Assembly: GCF_001436045.1 (NCBI RefSeq) | Contig: NZ_AZER01000003.1 | Coordinates: 31,856 to 95,855, forward strand | Direction: 5' to 3' | DNA: 64,000 nt | Source: Limosilactobacillus frumenti DSM 13145 | Lineage (GTDB): Bacteria > Bacillota > Bacilli > Lactobacillales > Lactobacillaceae | In this document: piece by piece, positions 7,899 to 17,778 of the stretch | How positions within the stretch are numbered: the first letter of the stretch is position 1 | How the letters are laid out: each line of letters begins with the position of its first letter | The notes under the pieces: generated by a model | Told to the model about the DNA's origin: nothing | The model's input: only the letters and a program-made list of their open reading frames with translations | Database searches by the model: none | Position numbers and translations under genes: made by a program

Positions 7899-8850
7899 AA
7901 AAGAAATTAAATTAAATGAAACTAACAAAGCTTTATTGGATCAGGTTAACCAACTTTATCCAGAAGGAACGGTATTTGTTCAGTTTCATGGTGACAAAGC
8001 AGGGTATGTACGTCATGACCAGGCGACGCAGAAAACTTTGCCAGGTGGACTGGTTATTATCGTCACAGATTTGACGGCACCAAATTACACGGCTTCTCAT
8101 GAACTTTTGCACTTACTCATGCTGCTCCGGGGGTTCCCTCAGATTTTCTTCCAATTGTCATTGGGAGATAAACAACTCGATGAACAGATGATGATCATGG
8201 CGACGGACTTGTATAATGTTGCCATGCACCGGGTAGTTGTGGCTGAGCAGCGGAAGCACGGCTTAATCGATGAACAGATCGAAGCAGAATACCTTAAGGG
8301 CATTGAACATACCTTAACCAAGGAGAATGGTGACGATGATGAACGGACATTGCGTTTGCTAACCTTATTAGATGCATTGGTCTTTTACGGTGATCATATT
8401 GACCAATACGCTGACACATTGAAAGATAACTACCCGGTGGCGTTTGCTGCTGCCCAAAAGTTGTATGGTGAAATTACTGCCAAACCAATCAAATCACCAT
8501 TTGATATGCGGCGATGTGTCATTAAAGTATTCTCCCTATTTGACCGTCAAATGGAAGAGTGGGGATTGCCAGCTTTGAACAATAATAAGTTCACGACCTT
8601 ATCACCGGTGCTTAGCGAACGGCAATTACGATTGGAAGTTCGGCAAGTCTTTGAAATCTTCCACTCTGATATGAAAGACCGTCACAATGGACGGCGGGCT
8701 TATGTTGGCTTACGACGGAGTGACGGTCAAAATTCGTTTGTCATGGATGCTCCTCATCCTGATACGCCAGAAGAATTTAAGCGTATTTACAGCTTACCAG
8801 TTAAAGAATTTCTCGAAAAAGAACATGTCCCATATATTGTAAGGAAGTAA
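7891..8850 (+). CDS. Conserved lactobacillar protein of unknown function with an HELLH motif
   Basis: The 319-residue protein has no signal peptide or membrane segment and should be cytoplasmic. Around residues 69-75 it contains TASHELLHLLM, an exact HExxH pattern as in zinc metallopeptidases, in a predicted helix after two beta strands (GGLVIIVTDL). Further acidic residues follow, but no confident third zinc ligand can be named. Similar lactobacillar proteins are, as I recall, labelled IpaB/EvcA family, which says little about function. ATG 7891 is chosen over GTG 7885 for better spacing from GAGAGGA. It overlaps mvaA by eight bases and precedes sir2 by four, so it belongs to the ppx-mvaA-sir2 operon. 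Peptidase activity is only a possibility. Confidence 0.85.
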   Translation: MAEKEIKLNETNKALLDQVNQLYPEGTVFVQFHGDKAGYVRHDQATQKTLPGGLVIIVTDLTAPNYTASHELLHLLMLLRGFPQIFFQLSLGDKQLDEQMMIMATDLYNVAMHRVVVAEQRKHGLIDEQIEAEYLKGIEHTLTKENGDDDERTLRLLTLLDALVFYGDHIDQYADTLKDNYPVAFAAAQKLYGEITAKPIKSPFDMRRCVIKVFSLFDRQMEEWGLPALNNNKFTTLSPVLSERQLRLEVRQVFEIFHSDMKDRHNGRRAYVGLRRSDGQNSFVMDAPHPDTPEEFKRIYSLPVKEFLEKEHVPYIVRK

Positions 8851-8854
8851 TGAT

Positions 8855-9553
8855 ATGGAAAAAGCAGTTCAACAGTTATTTGATCAGGCCCACCACATTG
8901 TTTTTCTTACGGGAGCTGGGGTGTCGACCGCGTCTGGGATTCCAGACTTTCGGTCTGCCAATGGCCTTTACACTAAGGATAAGAATGCGGAATATTATCT
9001 TAGTCACCGTTACTTTGCAAAGGACCCGGATGGCTTTTACCAATTCTGCAAGGACAACCTTTATTTTCCTGATGCCAAGCCAAATGTCATCCACACTAAG
9101 CAGGCAGCTTTAACCCAGCAGGATCGGGCAACGGTGATTACGCAAAATATTGATAATCTTTATGAAGAGGCAGGAACAAAGCATCTGATCGACTTTCATG
9201 GGAACTTATTTAACGTTTATTGTGAAAAATGTGGTCAGTCAGTGCCAGTTGCTGAATATCTGAAGAGTCGAATCCATCAAGTTGATGGTGGTCCGTTACG
9301 TCCTGACATTGTGCTATACGATGAGGGGATCAAGCAGGAGAACGTCATTGATTCCGTCCGGGCGATGCAAGCAGCTGACCTCGTTGTTATTGTGGGAACT
9401 TCAATGAAGGTATATCCATTTGCGGGACTATTAGAGTACGCTAATCCTGCGGCAACCATTTTGGCAATTAACCAAGAACCCCTTCAATTACCGGTGAAGT
9501 TTCAAATGATCCAAACAGATGCCTCAAAGTTCTTTGCTGATTTAACAGTTTAA
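8855..9553 (+). CDS. Sir2-family NAD-dependent protein deacylase with incomplete zinc site
   Basis: Sirtuins remove acyl groups from lysine using NAD. The Rossmann motif GAGVSTASGIPDFRS (about residues 20-34), the QNIDNLYEEAG block, the catalytic His in IDFHGNLF and the late VGTSMKVYPFA block are all present. One zinc-binding pair, YCEKCG, is present, but the second CxxC pair usually found some 15-20 residues later is absent: that place reads HQVDGGPLRPDIV. At 232 residues it is a compact sirtuin. It is the last gene of the ppx operon, followed by a terminator at 9566-9599. The loss may mean a metal-free structural loop; activity cannot be judged by reading. Confidence 0.93.
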   Translation: MEKAVQQLFDQAHHIVFLTGAGVSTASGIPDFRSANGLYTKDKNAEYYLSHRYFAKDPDGFYQFCKDNLYFPDAKPNVIHTKQAALTQQDRATVITQNIDNLYEEAGTKHLIDFHGNLFNVYCEKCGQSVPVAEYLKSRIHQVDGGPLRPDIVLYDEGIKQENVIDSVRAMQAADLVVIVGTSMKVYPFAGLLEYANPAATILAINQEPLQLPVKFQMIQTDASKFFADLTV

Positions 9554-9565
9554 TTTATAAATAAA

Positions 9566-9599
9566 AACCGGCTGACGGGATGAATCCTATCAGCCGGTT
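9566..9599. terminator. Bidirectional terminator between sir2 and the 45-residue gene
   Basis: AACCGGCTGA (9566-9575) and TCAGCCGGTT (9590-9599) form a perfect stem. On the minus strand it is followed by TTTTTAT, the better T-run, so it can serve both converging genes. Confidence 0.85.
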
Positions 9600-9619
9600 A
9601 TATTGATTAACGCACTTAT

Positions 9620-9757
9620 TTAGAAGAATACGACCTTGCCACCAACTTTATATGGCACGGCGTGTTGCACCTTCTTAGTAGTAACAGCTGTCTTGGTATC
9701 TGCGGTTGGTGTCATTGTGTAACGAACGTTGCGTAACATATTATCAGTTAATAGCAT
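9620..9757 (-). CDS. Small basic protein, 45 residues, unknown function
   Basis: This short minus-strand frame reads MLLTDNMLRNVRYTMTP, then a Thr/Lys-rich middle, and ends with AVPYKVGGKVVFF. An excellent AAAGGAG ribosome site lies eight bases before the ATG, and the shared terminator at 9566-9599 follows the stop, so it has its own start and stop signals. It is basic, has no membrane segment, and the alternating C-terminal pattern suggests a beta hairpin. TTGAAG and TTATCT, 16 bases apart, may form its promoter about 35 bases upstream of the start codon. No family is recognised. Its independent unit between sir2 and a DUF72 gene makes a real gene likely. Confidence 0.7.
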   Translation of the reverse strand: MLLTDNMLRNVRYTMTPTADTKTAVTTKKVQHAVPYKVGGKVVFF

Positions 9758-10046
9758 TTTGATCGCTCCTTTCATATTGTTCATCTGTAAGATAACATGG
9801 GCCTATTATCCCTTCAAGCGAAATTCAAGAGTCTGAGAAAGGCTCTCATCGTGATCTTCTTAACTTACGCATATTTTGTGCGTTAGCTGGCTTGAAATTG
9901 TATAAAACCTGTTTTAACGGCATTTAAACTTAGATATTTGTGTATAAATATTTTTTCTATCGTGAATAAGAAATTGCTAAGCACGGAAGATTGAATTATT
10001 AGACAGATCTTAATAGGATAGGTAATAGCAAAAAGGAGGACTGTTC
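9758..10046. other. Intergenic region with divergent control signals
   Basis: It separates the divergent 45-residue gene and the DUF72 gene. A small hairpin (ACGCATATTTTGTGCGT, about 9877-9893) and AT-rich DNA with several possible -10 boxes are present. An AAAAAGGAGG ribosome site precedes 10047. Nothing else is recognised. Confidence 0.5.
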
Positions 10047-10898
10047 ATGACCAAAATTACTTTAGGACTAACAACGTGGACTGAACACCCGGCCCTCATT
10101 CATGATCAGTTGCGTCCGGTGACATTAAACGAATACGCACAAAATTTACCGACTGTTGAAGTTGACACCTTTTTCTATGCACTTCCCCAGATGGCCACAA
10201 TTCAAAACTGGCTAGCAGAAGTTCCATCCAGTTTCCAATTTATTATTAAAGCTCACCAGGGGATGACTCTTCATAAGCGTGATCAAAATCGGGGTGAGTT
10301 AGAGCAGCTTTTCCAACAGTACCGGCGTACTATTTCGCCACTGGTTGCGGCCGGACAGTTAAAGACCATCTTGTTTCAGTTTCCACCGTACTTTGATGCC
10401 CAATTGAAGGATATTGAGTACTTACGACTGATTCGCTTGTGGATGGGTGATTTACCCATCGCGGTGGAATTTCGTAATCAGTCCTGGTATCAGCCAGAAG
10501 TTCGTGATTCGTTATTATCGTATTGCCAGGACTTGAACTTTACATTAGTAGCTGCTGATGAACCACATGATAAGGTGACTTCAGTACCATTCCTCCTGGC
10601 AACGACCAACCCTCACCTGGCTCTCGTGCGGTTACATGGGCGCAATCGTCAGGGCTGGGATAATGCTGGCAAAAGCTGGCGTAAGACGCGGACACTGTAT
10701 CGTTATAGCAATCAAGAATTAGCCAAATTAAAAGATCAGCTAACTAACTTACAACCACAGCCAGATGAGATTTGCGTCATTTTTAATAATAATTCTGCGG
10801 GTGATGCGGCCCCAAATGCATTGAAGTTACAATCAATGATGAATCTTCATTTTACGGGCTTAGCACCAAAGTCACCAGAACAGCTTGACCTTTTTTAG
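10047..10898 (+). CDS. DUF72 (YecE) family protein
   Basis: The 283-residue protein has a TIM-barrel-like layout typical of DUF72: an N-terminal TLGLTTWTEH strand, VEVDTFFYALPQ, FIIKAHQGMT, FQFPPYF, and the conserved AVEFRNQSWY and LVRLHGRN blocks. Family members are widespread, but their biochemical role is not established. An AAAGGAGG ribosome site precedes the ATG. It lies alone between the 45-residue gene and metS. Function is left open. Confidence 0.9.
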   Translation: MTKITLGLTTWTEHPALIHDQLRPVTLNEYAQNLPTVEVDTFFYALPQMATIQNWLAEVPSSFQFIIKAHQGMTLHKRDQNRGELEQLFQQYRRTISPLVAAGQLKTILFQFPPYFDAQLKDIEYLRLIRLWMGDLPIAVEFRNQSWYQPEVRDSLLSYCQDLNFTLVAADEPHDKVTSVPFLLATTNPHLALVRLHGRNRQGWDNAGKSWRKTRTLYRYSNQELAKLKDQLTNLQPQPDEICVIFNNNSAGDAAPNALKLQSMMNLHFTGLAPKSPEQLDLF

Positions 10899-10935
10899 TG
10901 ACAAACAGGCAAATCGGTGTCCGGACCAGTGCTAG

Positions 10936-13056
<2,121 letters not shown>

Positions 13057-13057
13057 A

Positions 13058-13876
13058 ATGAGTAAGCAGCACGTTGCCTGGCGAAAGATTTATGATTCGC
13101 ATACTCATCTGAATGATGATGCCTTTTATAATGATGTGCCTGCTTTTGAGGATCGGGCCCGCCACTATGGGGTCACTGAGATGAATATGGTGGGGTCAAA
13201 TGCTGTGCTTAACGAGCGCGCTCTAAAATTGGCTCACCAGTATGATAACTTGCACGCGATCATTGGCTGGCATCCCGAGGACATCCGCTTCTATAACGAG
13301 AATGTTGAGGATCAGTTGATTGCTGATTTGCGAGATCCAGCAGTCGTCGGTGTTGGTGAAATTGGCTTGGATTATTTTAATGATCAGCGTTCTCCGCACT
13401 TCCGCCAACAAGAAGTTTTTGCACGTCAGCTGGAAATTGCCCGGCAACTGCACCTGCCAGTATCAATTCACGTCCGCGATGCACTAGCAGATGCATACCC
13501 TATCTTACGGGATAGCCACATTAACGAATTTGGTGGCGTTATGCACAGCTTTAATGGTTCGCCGGAATGGGCGGAGAAGTTTATGGACTTGGGAATGTAC
13601 ATCTCATTTAGTGGAGTTGTTTCTTTTGGCTCTGCAGAACAGGTCCAACGTTCTGCGCAGGTAGTCCCACTCGAGCGCATGATGGTGGAAACCGACGCAC
13701 CTTACCTAACCCCCAGCCCATATCGTGGTAAGCAAAATGAACCAGCATTTACTAAGTTTGTTGTTGATGCAATTGCTAAATTAAAACAGGTCGACGCTGA
13801 GCGAGTTGCTTACCGGACGTACCACAATGCAGCAAATTTATTTTTAGGTCAGAAAGAACTTCATGAACAAAATTAA
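13058..13876 (+). CDS. tatD: TatD-family metal-dependent hydrolase (DNase)
   Basis: The 272-residue TIM-barrel hydrolase carries the N-terminal metal motif YDSHTHLND, the Glu ligand in GVGEIGLDYF, the His in SIHVRDA, the His in GGVMHSFNG, and the C-terminal Asp in ETDAPYLTPSPYRGK. TatD proteins are exonucleases or quality-control DNases in the cytoplasm; the Bacillus orthologue is yabD. The ATG lies two bases after metG, and the 3' end overlaps rnmV by 14 bases, so the genes are co-transcribed. Confidence 0.96.
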   Translation: MSKQHVAWRKIYDSHTHLNDDAFYNDVPAFEDRARHYGVTEMNMVGSNAVLNERALKLAHQYDNLHAIIGWHPEDIRFYNENVEDQLIADLRDPAVVGVGEIGLDYFNDQRSPHFRQQEVFARQLEIARQLHLPVSIHVRDALADAYPILRDSHINEFGGVMHSFNGSPEWAEKFMDLGMYISFSGVVSFGSAEQVQRSAQVVPLERMMVETDAPYLTPSPYRGKQNEPAFTKFVVDAIAKLKQVDAERVAYRTYHNAANLFLGQKELHEQN

Positions 13877-14429
13877 AGAAGTCATTGTCGTTGAGGGCAA
13901 GGACGATACAAAACAAATTGCGAAGGCCGTCCAGGCTGATACCTATGAGACTAATGGTTCAGCAATTTCTGATGACGATATTGCTCGCCTAAAGAAGCTA
14001 GCCGCCAAGCGGGGGCTAATCGTGTTTACTGATCCTGATTTTAATGGTGAACGGATCCGCAAAACCATTAGCCGAGCCATTCCGGGGGTCAAACATGCTT
14101 TCATTCGGCGTGATCAGGGGATTCCTGATCAAGCACACGGTAGCTTGGGAGTTGAGCATGCTGATCCGGCAGTAATTAAAGCTGCACTAGCGCATGTTTA
14201 TACCCAACAGAAGACCACAGTAACTGAATTCACGAAGAGCGACCTTGCTCATGCAGGGTTAGTGGGTCAAGAAGATTCCCGGAAACGGCGGGAACGGTTA
14301 GGTCAACTGCTTGGTATTGGTTATGGTAATGGGAAACAATTGTTAAAACGGCTGAACATGTTTCAAATCGATCGCGACACATTTGAGCGGGCAATTCAAC
14401 AGTTAGGAAGGGAGCAGTCAAATGACTAG
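13863..14429 (+). CDS. rnmV: Ribonuclease M5 (5S rRNA maturation)
   Basis: The 188-residue protein has an N-terminal Toprim domain: the catalytic Glu in [11 protein letters not shown], and the acidic [10 protein letters not shown] motif near residue 59. Family blocks [25 protein letters not shown] lie in the C-terminal half. RNase M5 trims both ends of 5S rRNA precursor in Gram-positive bacteria together with ribosomal protein L18. The start overlaps tatD and the end overlaps rsmA by eight bases. Confidence 0.97.
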   Translation: MNKIKEVIVVEGKDDTKQIAKAVQADTYETNGSAISDDDIARLKKLAAKRGLIVFTDPDFNGERIRKTISRAIPGVKHAFIRRDQGIPDQAHGSLGVEHADPAVIKAALAHVYTQQKTTVTEFTKSDLAHAGLVGQEDSRKRRERLGQLLGIGYGNGKQLLKRLNMFQIDRDTFERAIQQLGREQSND

Positions 14430-15315
14430 CGCAAAGCAAATTGGTAATCGGCAGACGACGCGTTCAATTATGAGTGAATACGGAATCCACGCCAAAAAGG
14501 GCTTTGGGCAAAACTTCTTGACTGACCCAGCCATTCTGGGGCGGATTGTCAGTGCGGCTGAAGTTAGTCGTGATGATAATGTTATTGAGATTGGTCCCGG
14601 AATTGGGGCTTTAACTGAACGGTTAGCACAAGCGGCTGGTCAGGTTTTAGCGGTTGAAATCGACCAGGATTTAATTCCAGTCTTGGCAAAGACATTAGCG
14701 GCATACGATAATGTCAAGGTAATTAATCAGGATATTCTGAAGGTCAACTTACCCCAGTTAATCGAGCAACAATTTTCTGATCCAACGCGGCCATTGAAGG
14801 TTGTGGCCAACTTGCCGTACTACATCACTAGCCCAATTTTGATGAATTTGTTGGCAACCAAGGTTCAGTGGGCATCAATTACGGTCATGATGCAAAAGGA
14901 AGTCGCCCAACGATTAACTGCTCATCCAGGGACGAAGCAGTATGGAGCGTTGACGCTAGCCATTGAATATCAGATGGAAGCTAATATTGCTTTTAATGTT
15001 TCCCGTCATGCCTTTGTACCATCGCCAAATGTTGATTCGGCCATCGTTGTCCTCAAACAACGTGCTGAGCAATTGCCAGAGCAACCATTTAATAAGGGCA
15101 AACTGTTTGGCCTGATTCGGGGATGCTTTGCTCATCGGCGGAAGAGTCTATGGAATAATCTCCAGTCAACTGTGGGTAAGGATGCGGCTACTAAGGAGCA
15201 AATGAAAGAAGTTCTGGAGCAGGTTGATATTGATCCCCAAATTCGTCCAGAAAAGCTGACACTGAATCAATTTATTCGCCTAGCAAATGTCCTTCATGAT
15301 TCTAACTTAATTTGA
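14422..15315 (+). CDS. rsmA: 16S rRNA dimethyladenosine transferase
   Basis: It dimethylates two adjacent adenines in helix 45 of 16S rRNA. The SAM-binding motif I is [15 protein letters not shown], the acidic motif VEIDQDLIP, and the catalytic [10 protein letters not shown] is intact. [11 protein letters not shown] near residue 28 is the N-terminal signature of KsgA proteins. The length of 297 residues is normal. It overlaps rnmV by eight bases and is the last gene of the tatD-rnmV-rsmA overlap chain; veg follows after about 90 bases. Confidence 0.98.
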   Translation: MTSAKQIGNRQTTRSIMSEYGIHAKKGFGQNFLTDPAILGRIVSAAEVSRDDNVIEIGPGIGALTERLAQAAGQVLAVEIDQDLIPVLAKTLAAYDNVKVINQDILKVNLPQLIEQQFSDPTRPLKVVANLPYYITSPILMNLLATKVQWASITVMMQKEVAQRLTAHPGTKQYGALTLAIEYQMEANIAFNVSRHAFVPSPNVDSAIVVLKQRAEQLPEQPFNKGKLFGLIRGCFAHRRKSLWNNLQSTVGKDAATKEQMKEVLEQVDIDPQIRPEKLTLNQFIRLANVLHDSNLI

Positions 15316-15403
15316 AAACACAATTGATTTATCACTTCGCTTATGATACAATATTGACTTTTATGTTAAATAAGGGTATCATGCTCGTAGCGGGGTGAGT
15401 TAT

Positions 15404-15652
15404 TTGCCAAAAAGTATTAATGAAATTAAGCAAGAATTAGAAAATCGCGTCGGTCAAAAGGTATTAGTTACTGCTCAAGCCGGCCGTAAGCGTGTTGCAA
15501 AGCACCACGGCGTTTTGAGTAAGACCTACCCAGCAATCTTTGTCGTCCATGTTAACGAGGGACAGGGCGCCATTAGCCGTATTTCATACAGCTACACCGA
15601 TTTACTAACTGAAAATATCTCAATCGACTTTGAAGATGAAGCACAAGCTTAA
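15404..15652 (+). CDS. veg: Veg family protein
   Basis: The small (82-residue) protein matches Bacillus Veg (DUF1021): SINEIKQELENRVGQKVLV, a GRKR motif, KTYPAIFVVHV and RISYSYTDLLTENISI. Veg stimulates biofilm gene expression in Bacillus; the role here is unknown. TTG at 15404 is preferred, eight bases after GGGGTGA; a GTG at 15395 lies within the ribosome site. It occupies the same place, between rsmA and ispE, as in Bacillus. Confidence 0.92.
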   Translation: MPKSINEIKQELENRVGQKVLVTAQAGRKRVAKHHGVLSKTYPAIFVVHVNEGQGAISRISYSYTDLLTENISIDFEDEAQA

Positions 15653-15656
15653 GGCA

Positions 15657-15770
15657 ATGGGAGCGTGACAGAACTTGCACGTCTCCACAAGAATAATGAA
15701 GGGCTCTAGAATTCGAATTATCCGAATTCTAGAGCCCTTTTTATATTGGACTGGGCATTTTCAACTACAT
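15657..15770 (+). repeat. Two-hairpin intergenic element, copy 1 (with terminator)
   Basis: An upstream short stem (CGTG...CACG around GACAGAAC) is followed by a perfect 15-base stem, GGGCTCTAGAATTCG (15701-15715) with CGAATTCTAGAGCCC (15723-15737), and then TTTTT. GCATTTTCAACT follows downstream. Related copies lie at 23507-23630 and 34486-34600. It probably terminates veg transcription, yet sequence outside the hairpin is also conserved. Confidence 0.75.
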
Positions 15771-15891
15771 AGGGTGATCGATGCCCCACTCTCCATTATT
15801 TTTAAACACCCAGGAATGATTCGTTCATTTCTTCCCTAATTCGAATATAGTATAATCAAGATAATTAATAAGAACGAACGGAGGTGGGAAG

Positions 15892-16743
15892 ATGATCATT
15901 ACTGAAAAAGCGCCGGCTAAATTAAATTTAAGCTTAGACACTCCCTTGCGTTATTTAGATGGGCTTCCGCAATGGGACATGGTAATGATTTCCGCTGATC
16001 TTGCTGATTATGTGACCATTGAAATTGGTGAGCATCGTGGTGGTGTCAAGGTTTACACTGATAGTAGCTTCTTGCCGAATGATCAACGAAACCTCGCCTT
16101 TCAGGCAGCAAATATTCTGCGAAATCGATTCCATCATCGCGAAGCAATGACAATCCGAATTAAAAAACACATTCCTGTCGCGGCAGGCTTAGGTGGTGGA
16201 TCATCAGATGCCGCCGCTGTACTGCGTGCACTTAACCGGGCGTGGGATCTGGGCTTGTCTCTCCCGGAATTAGCTAAATTGTCGCTTTCCATTGATTCGG
16301 ATGTTCCTTATTGTATTTATAATAAACTTGCTCACGTCACTGGTCATGGTGAACAAGTTGAACTACTACCACAACCTCCACATTACTGGGCAGTGATTGC
16401 TAAACAGCAGATTAGCGTTTCAACGCCTCAGATTCTACGTCAAATTGATTACACTAAGGTCCATCATTTGAACAACAAAGCCTTAATCGCCGCCCTTAAA
16501 AAGAACGACTGGCTGGCCGCAACTAAATATATGGGAAACGTCTTAGAACCAATCACGATGCAGTATCACCCAGAAATTGGTCGACTAAAGGAAAAAATGT
16601 TGCAATTAGGGGCGGATATGGCCCAAATGAGTGGCACAGGGCCGACTGTTTTTGCAATTTGCCATAAGGAATCCCGGGCACACCGAATCCAAAATGGGCT
16701 GCGTGGCTTCTGTCGAAACGTCAACGTAGTGACATTACTATAA
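15892..16743 (+). CDS. ispE: 4-diphosphocytidyl-2-C-methyl-D-erythritol kinase (GHMP kinase)
   Basis: The GHMP-kinase fold is clear. KAPAKLNLSLDTP at the N-terminus, the phosphate loop PVAAGLGGGSSDAAA (about residues 93-107), SDVPYC, and the C-terminal MSGTGPTVFAI motif match IspE. In the MEP pathway it phosphorylates CDP-methylerythritol. The same window encodes HMG-CoA reductase, so the cell makes isoprenoids from mevalonate. A lone ispE is known in lactobacilli and may have another substrate. It has a strong GGAGGTG ribosome site and its own terminator at 16750-16788. Confidence 0.93.
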   Translation: MIITEKAPAKLNLSLDTPLRYLDGLPQWDMVMISADLADYVTIEIGEHRGGVKVYTDSSFLPNDQRNLAFQAANILRNRFHHREAMTIRIKKHIPVAAGLGGGSSDAAAVLRALNRAWDLGLSLPELAKLSLSIDSDVPYCIYNKLAHVTGHGEQVELLPQPPHYWAVIAKQQISVSTPQILRQIDYTKVHHLNNKALIAALKKNDWLAATKYMGNVLEPITMQYHPEIGRLKEKMLQLGADMAQMSGTGPTVFAICHKESRAHRIQNGLRGFCRNVNVVTLL

Positions 16744-16749
16744 AAGCAA

Positions 16750-16788
16750 AATCGAACGAGGGACATAATTGTCATCGTTCGATTTTTT
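16750..16788 (+). terminator. Terminator of ispE
   Basis: AATCGAACGA (16750-16759) pairs with TCGTTCGATT (16775-16784), followed by TTTT. Confidence 0.88.
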
Positions 16789-16797
16789 AAAATGTAC

Positions 16798-16826
16798 TTG
16801 CATTTTGTTAGTGGTCCAGGTAAGAT
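16798..16826 (+). promoter_or_regulatory. Promoter of the adcACB operon
   Basis: TTGCAT (16798-16803) and TAAGAT (16821-16826) are separated by exactly 17 bases. The predicted start near 16833 lies just before the palindromic operator at 16839-16859. Confidence 0.7.
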
Positions 16827-16838
16827 GGATTTTGTTGT

Positions 16839-16859
16839 AAATAGTAATTATTACTATTT
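16839..16859 (+). promoter_or_regulatory. Zur/Fur-family operator before adcA
   Basis: AAATAGTAAT-T-ATTACTATTT is a perfect 10-1-10 inverted repeat. It has the layout of Fur-family boxes and differs from the Bacillus Zur box (AAATCGTAAT-N-ATTACGATTT) by one base per half. It sits at the predicted transcription start of the metal transporter operon, a position suited to repression. The regulator is inferred; none is encoded in the window. Confidence 0.75.
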
Positions 16860-16872
16860 AGGAGTGAAGAGA

Positions 16873-17778
16873 ATGAAGATGTTTAAATGGTTAGTGGTTG
16901 TGTTAACCGTAATCCTCGTTACGATTTTATGCGTAGCTGCTTTTACCAGGCCACATTTACAACAAGAAAATAAACCGGTGCGGGTCATCACCAGCCTTAA
17001 CTTTTATGGTGAAGTGGCAAAGCAGGTGACGGGTCATTATGGGGACGTGACATCAATTATTAATAGTGCCTCAATCGACCCCCATGATTACCAACCTGGC
17101 ACGAAGCAGGCTAAACAAACTTCCCAGGCTAACTTGGTAATTGGCAATGGACTCGGTTATGATCACTGGCTCCAGCAACTGGTGGTGGCCACTAATCCCC
17201 GTGTTCGGCAAATTGATGTTAGTCACGATATTGCCAAAAAGGGTGCCGGTAGTAATGAGCACGTGTGGTACAACCCTGCGGTAATGGAAAAACTTGCCCA
17301 GCAAATTGCAGTCGATGCTGCCCGATTAGATCCAGCACATGCTGCCTATTACCGGCAAAATGCTCGACGGTACTTACAACAATTACATCAGGTTGACGCT
17401 AAGATTGACCAACTCCACCAAAATATTGGTGACAAGCGACTAGTAGATGTCTCGGAGCCTGTCTTTGACTATTCACTCCACCGTATCGGCTACCAGATTA
17501 ATGATCAACATTTTGCTAAAGCCGTGGAAGATGGGAGTGATCCTTCCCCGAAGGACATTGCGAACATCCGGAACGATATCACTAAGCACCGAATTGCATT
17601 CTTTGTGGTCAATACACAGTCATCTGACCGGGTAATTGATAACTTAGTAGCATTAGCTCATCACTATCACGTGCCGGTATTGAAAGTAACCGAATCGAAG
17701 CCTAACGGACTGACATATCCAGAATGGATGCTAAAACAATACCGCCATCTAGAACAAATTCAAGAAGGGAGATCTTAA
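16873..17778 (+). CDS. adcA: Zinc/manganese ABC transporter substrate-binding protein (cluster 9 family)
   Basis: The 301-residue extracytoplasmic protein captures a divalent metal for the adjacent transporter. It has an N-terminal hydrophobic segment (about residues 5-25). The expected metal ligands lie in SIDPHDYQP, SNEHVWYNP and a later His region (NDQHFAKAVEDGSDPSPKD). The usual His-rich loop of zinc-specific members is absent, so manganese cannot be excluded. The only Cys near the signal peptide is in VTILC, a poor lipobox, so anchoring may be by an uncleaved segment. ATG 16873, after GGAGTGA, is the start; an open frame back to 16792 runs through the promoter. A Zur-like box implies metal control. 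Confidence 0.92.
   Translation: MKMFKWLVVVLTVILVTILCVAAFTRPHLQQENKPVRVITSLNFYGEVAKQVTGHYGDVTSIINSASIDPHDYQPGTKQAKQTSQANLVIGNGLGYDHWLQQLVVATNPRVRQIDVSHDIAKKGAGSNEHVWYNPAVMEKLAQQIAVDAARLDPAHAAYYRQNARRYLQQLHQVDAKIDQLHQNIGDKRLVDVSEPVFDYSLHRIGYQINDQHFAKAVEDGSDPSPKDIANIRNDITKHRIAFFVVNTQSSDRVIDNLVALAHHYHVPVLKVTESKPNGLTYPEWMLKQYRHLEQIQEGRS

Noticed and set aside
16792..16872. N-terminal extension of adcA
   Set aside because: It spans the promoter and operator; GGAGTGA before 16873 fixes the start.
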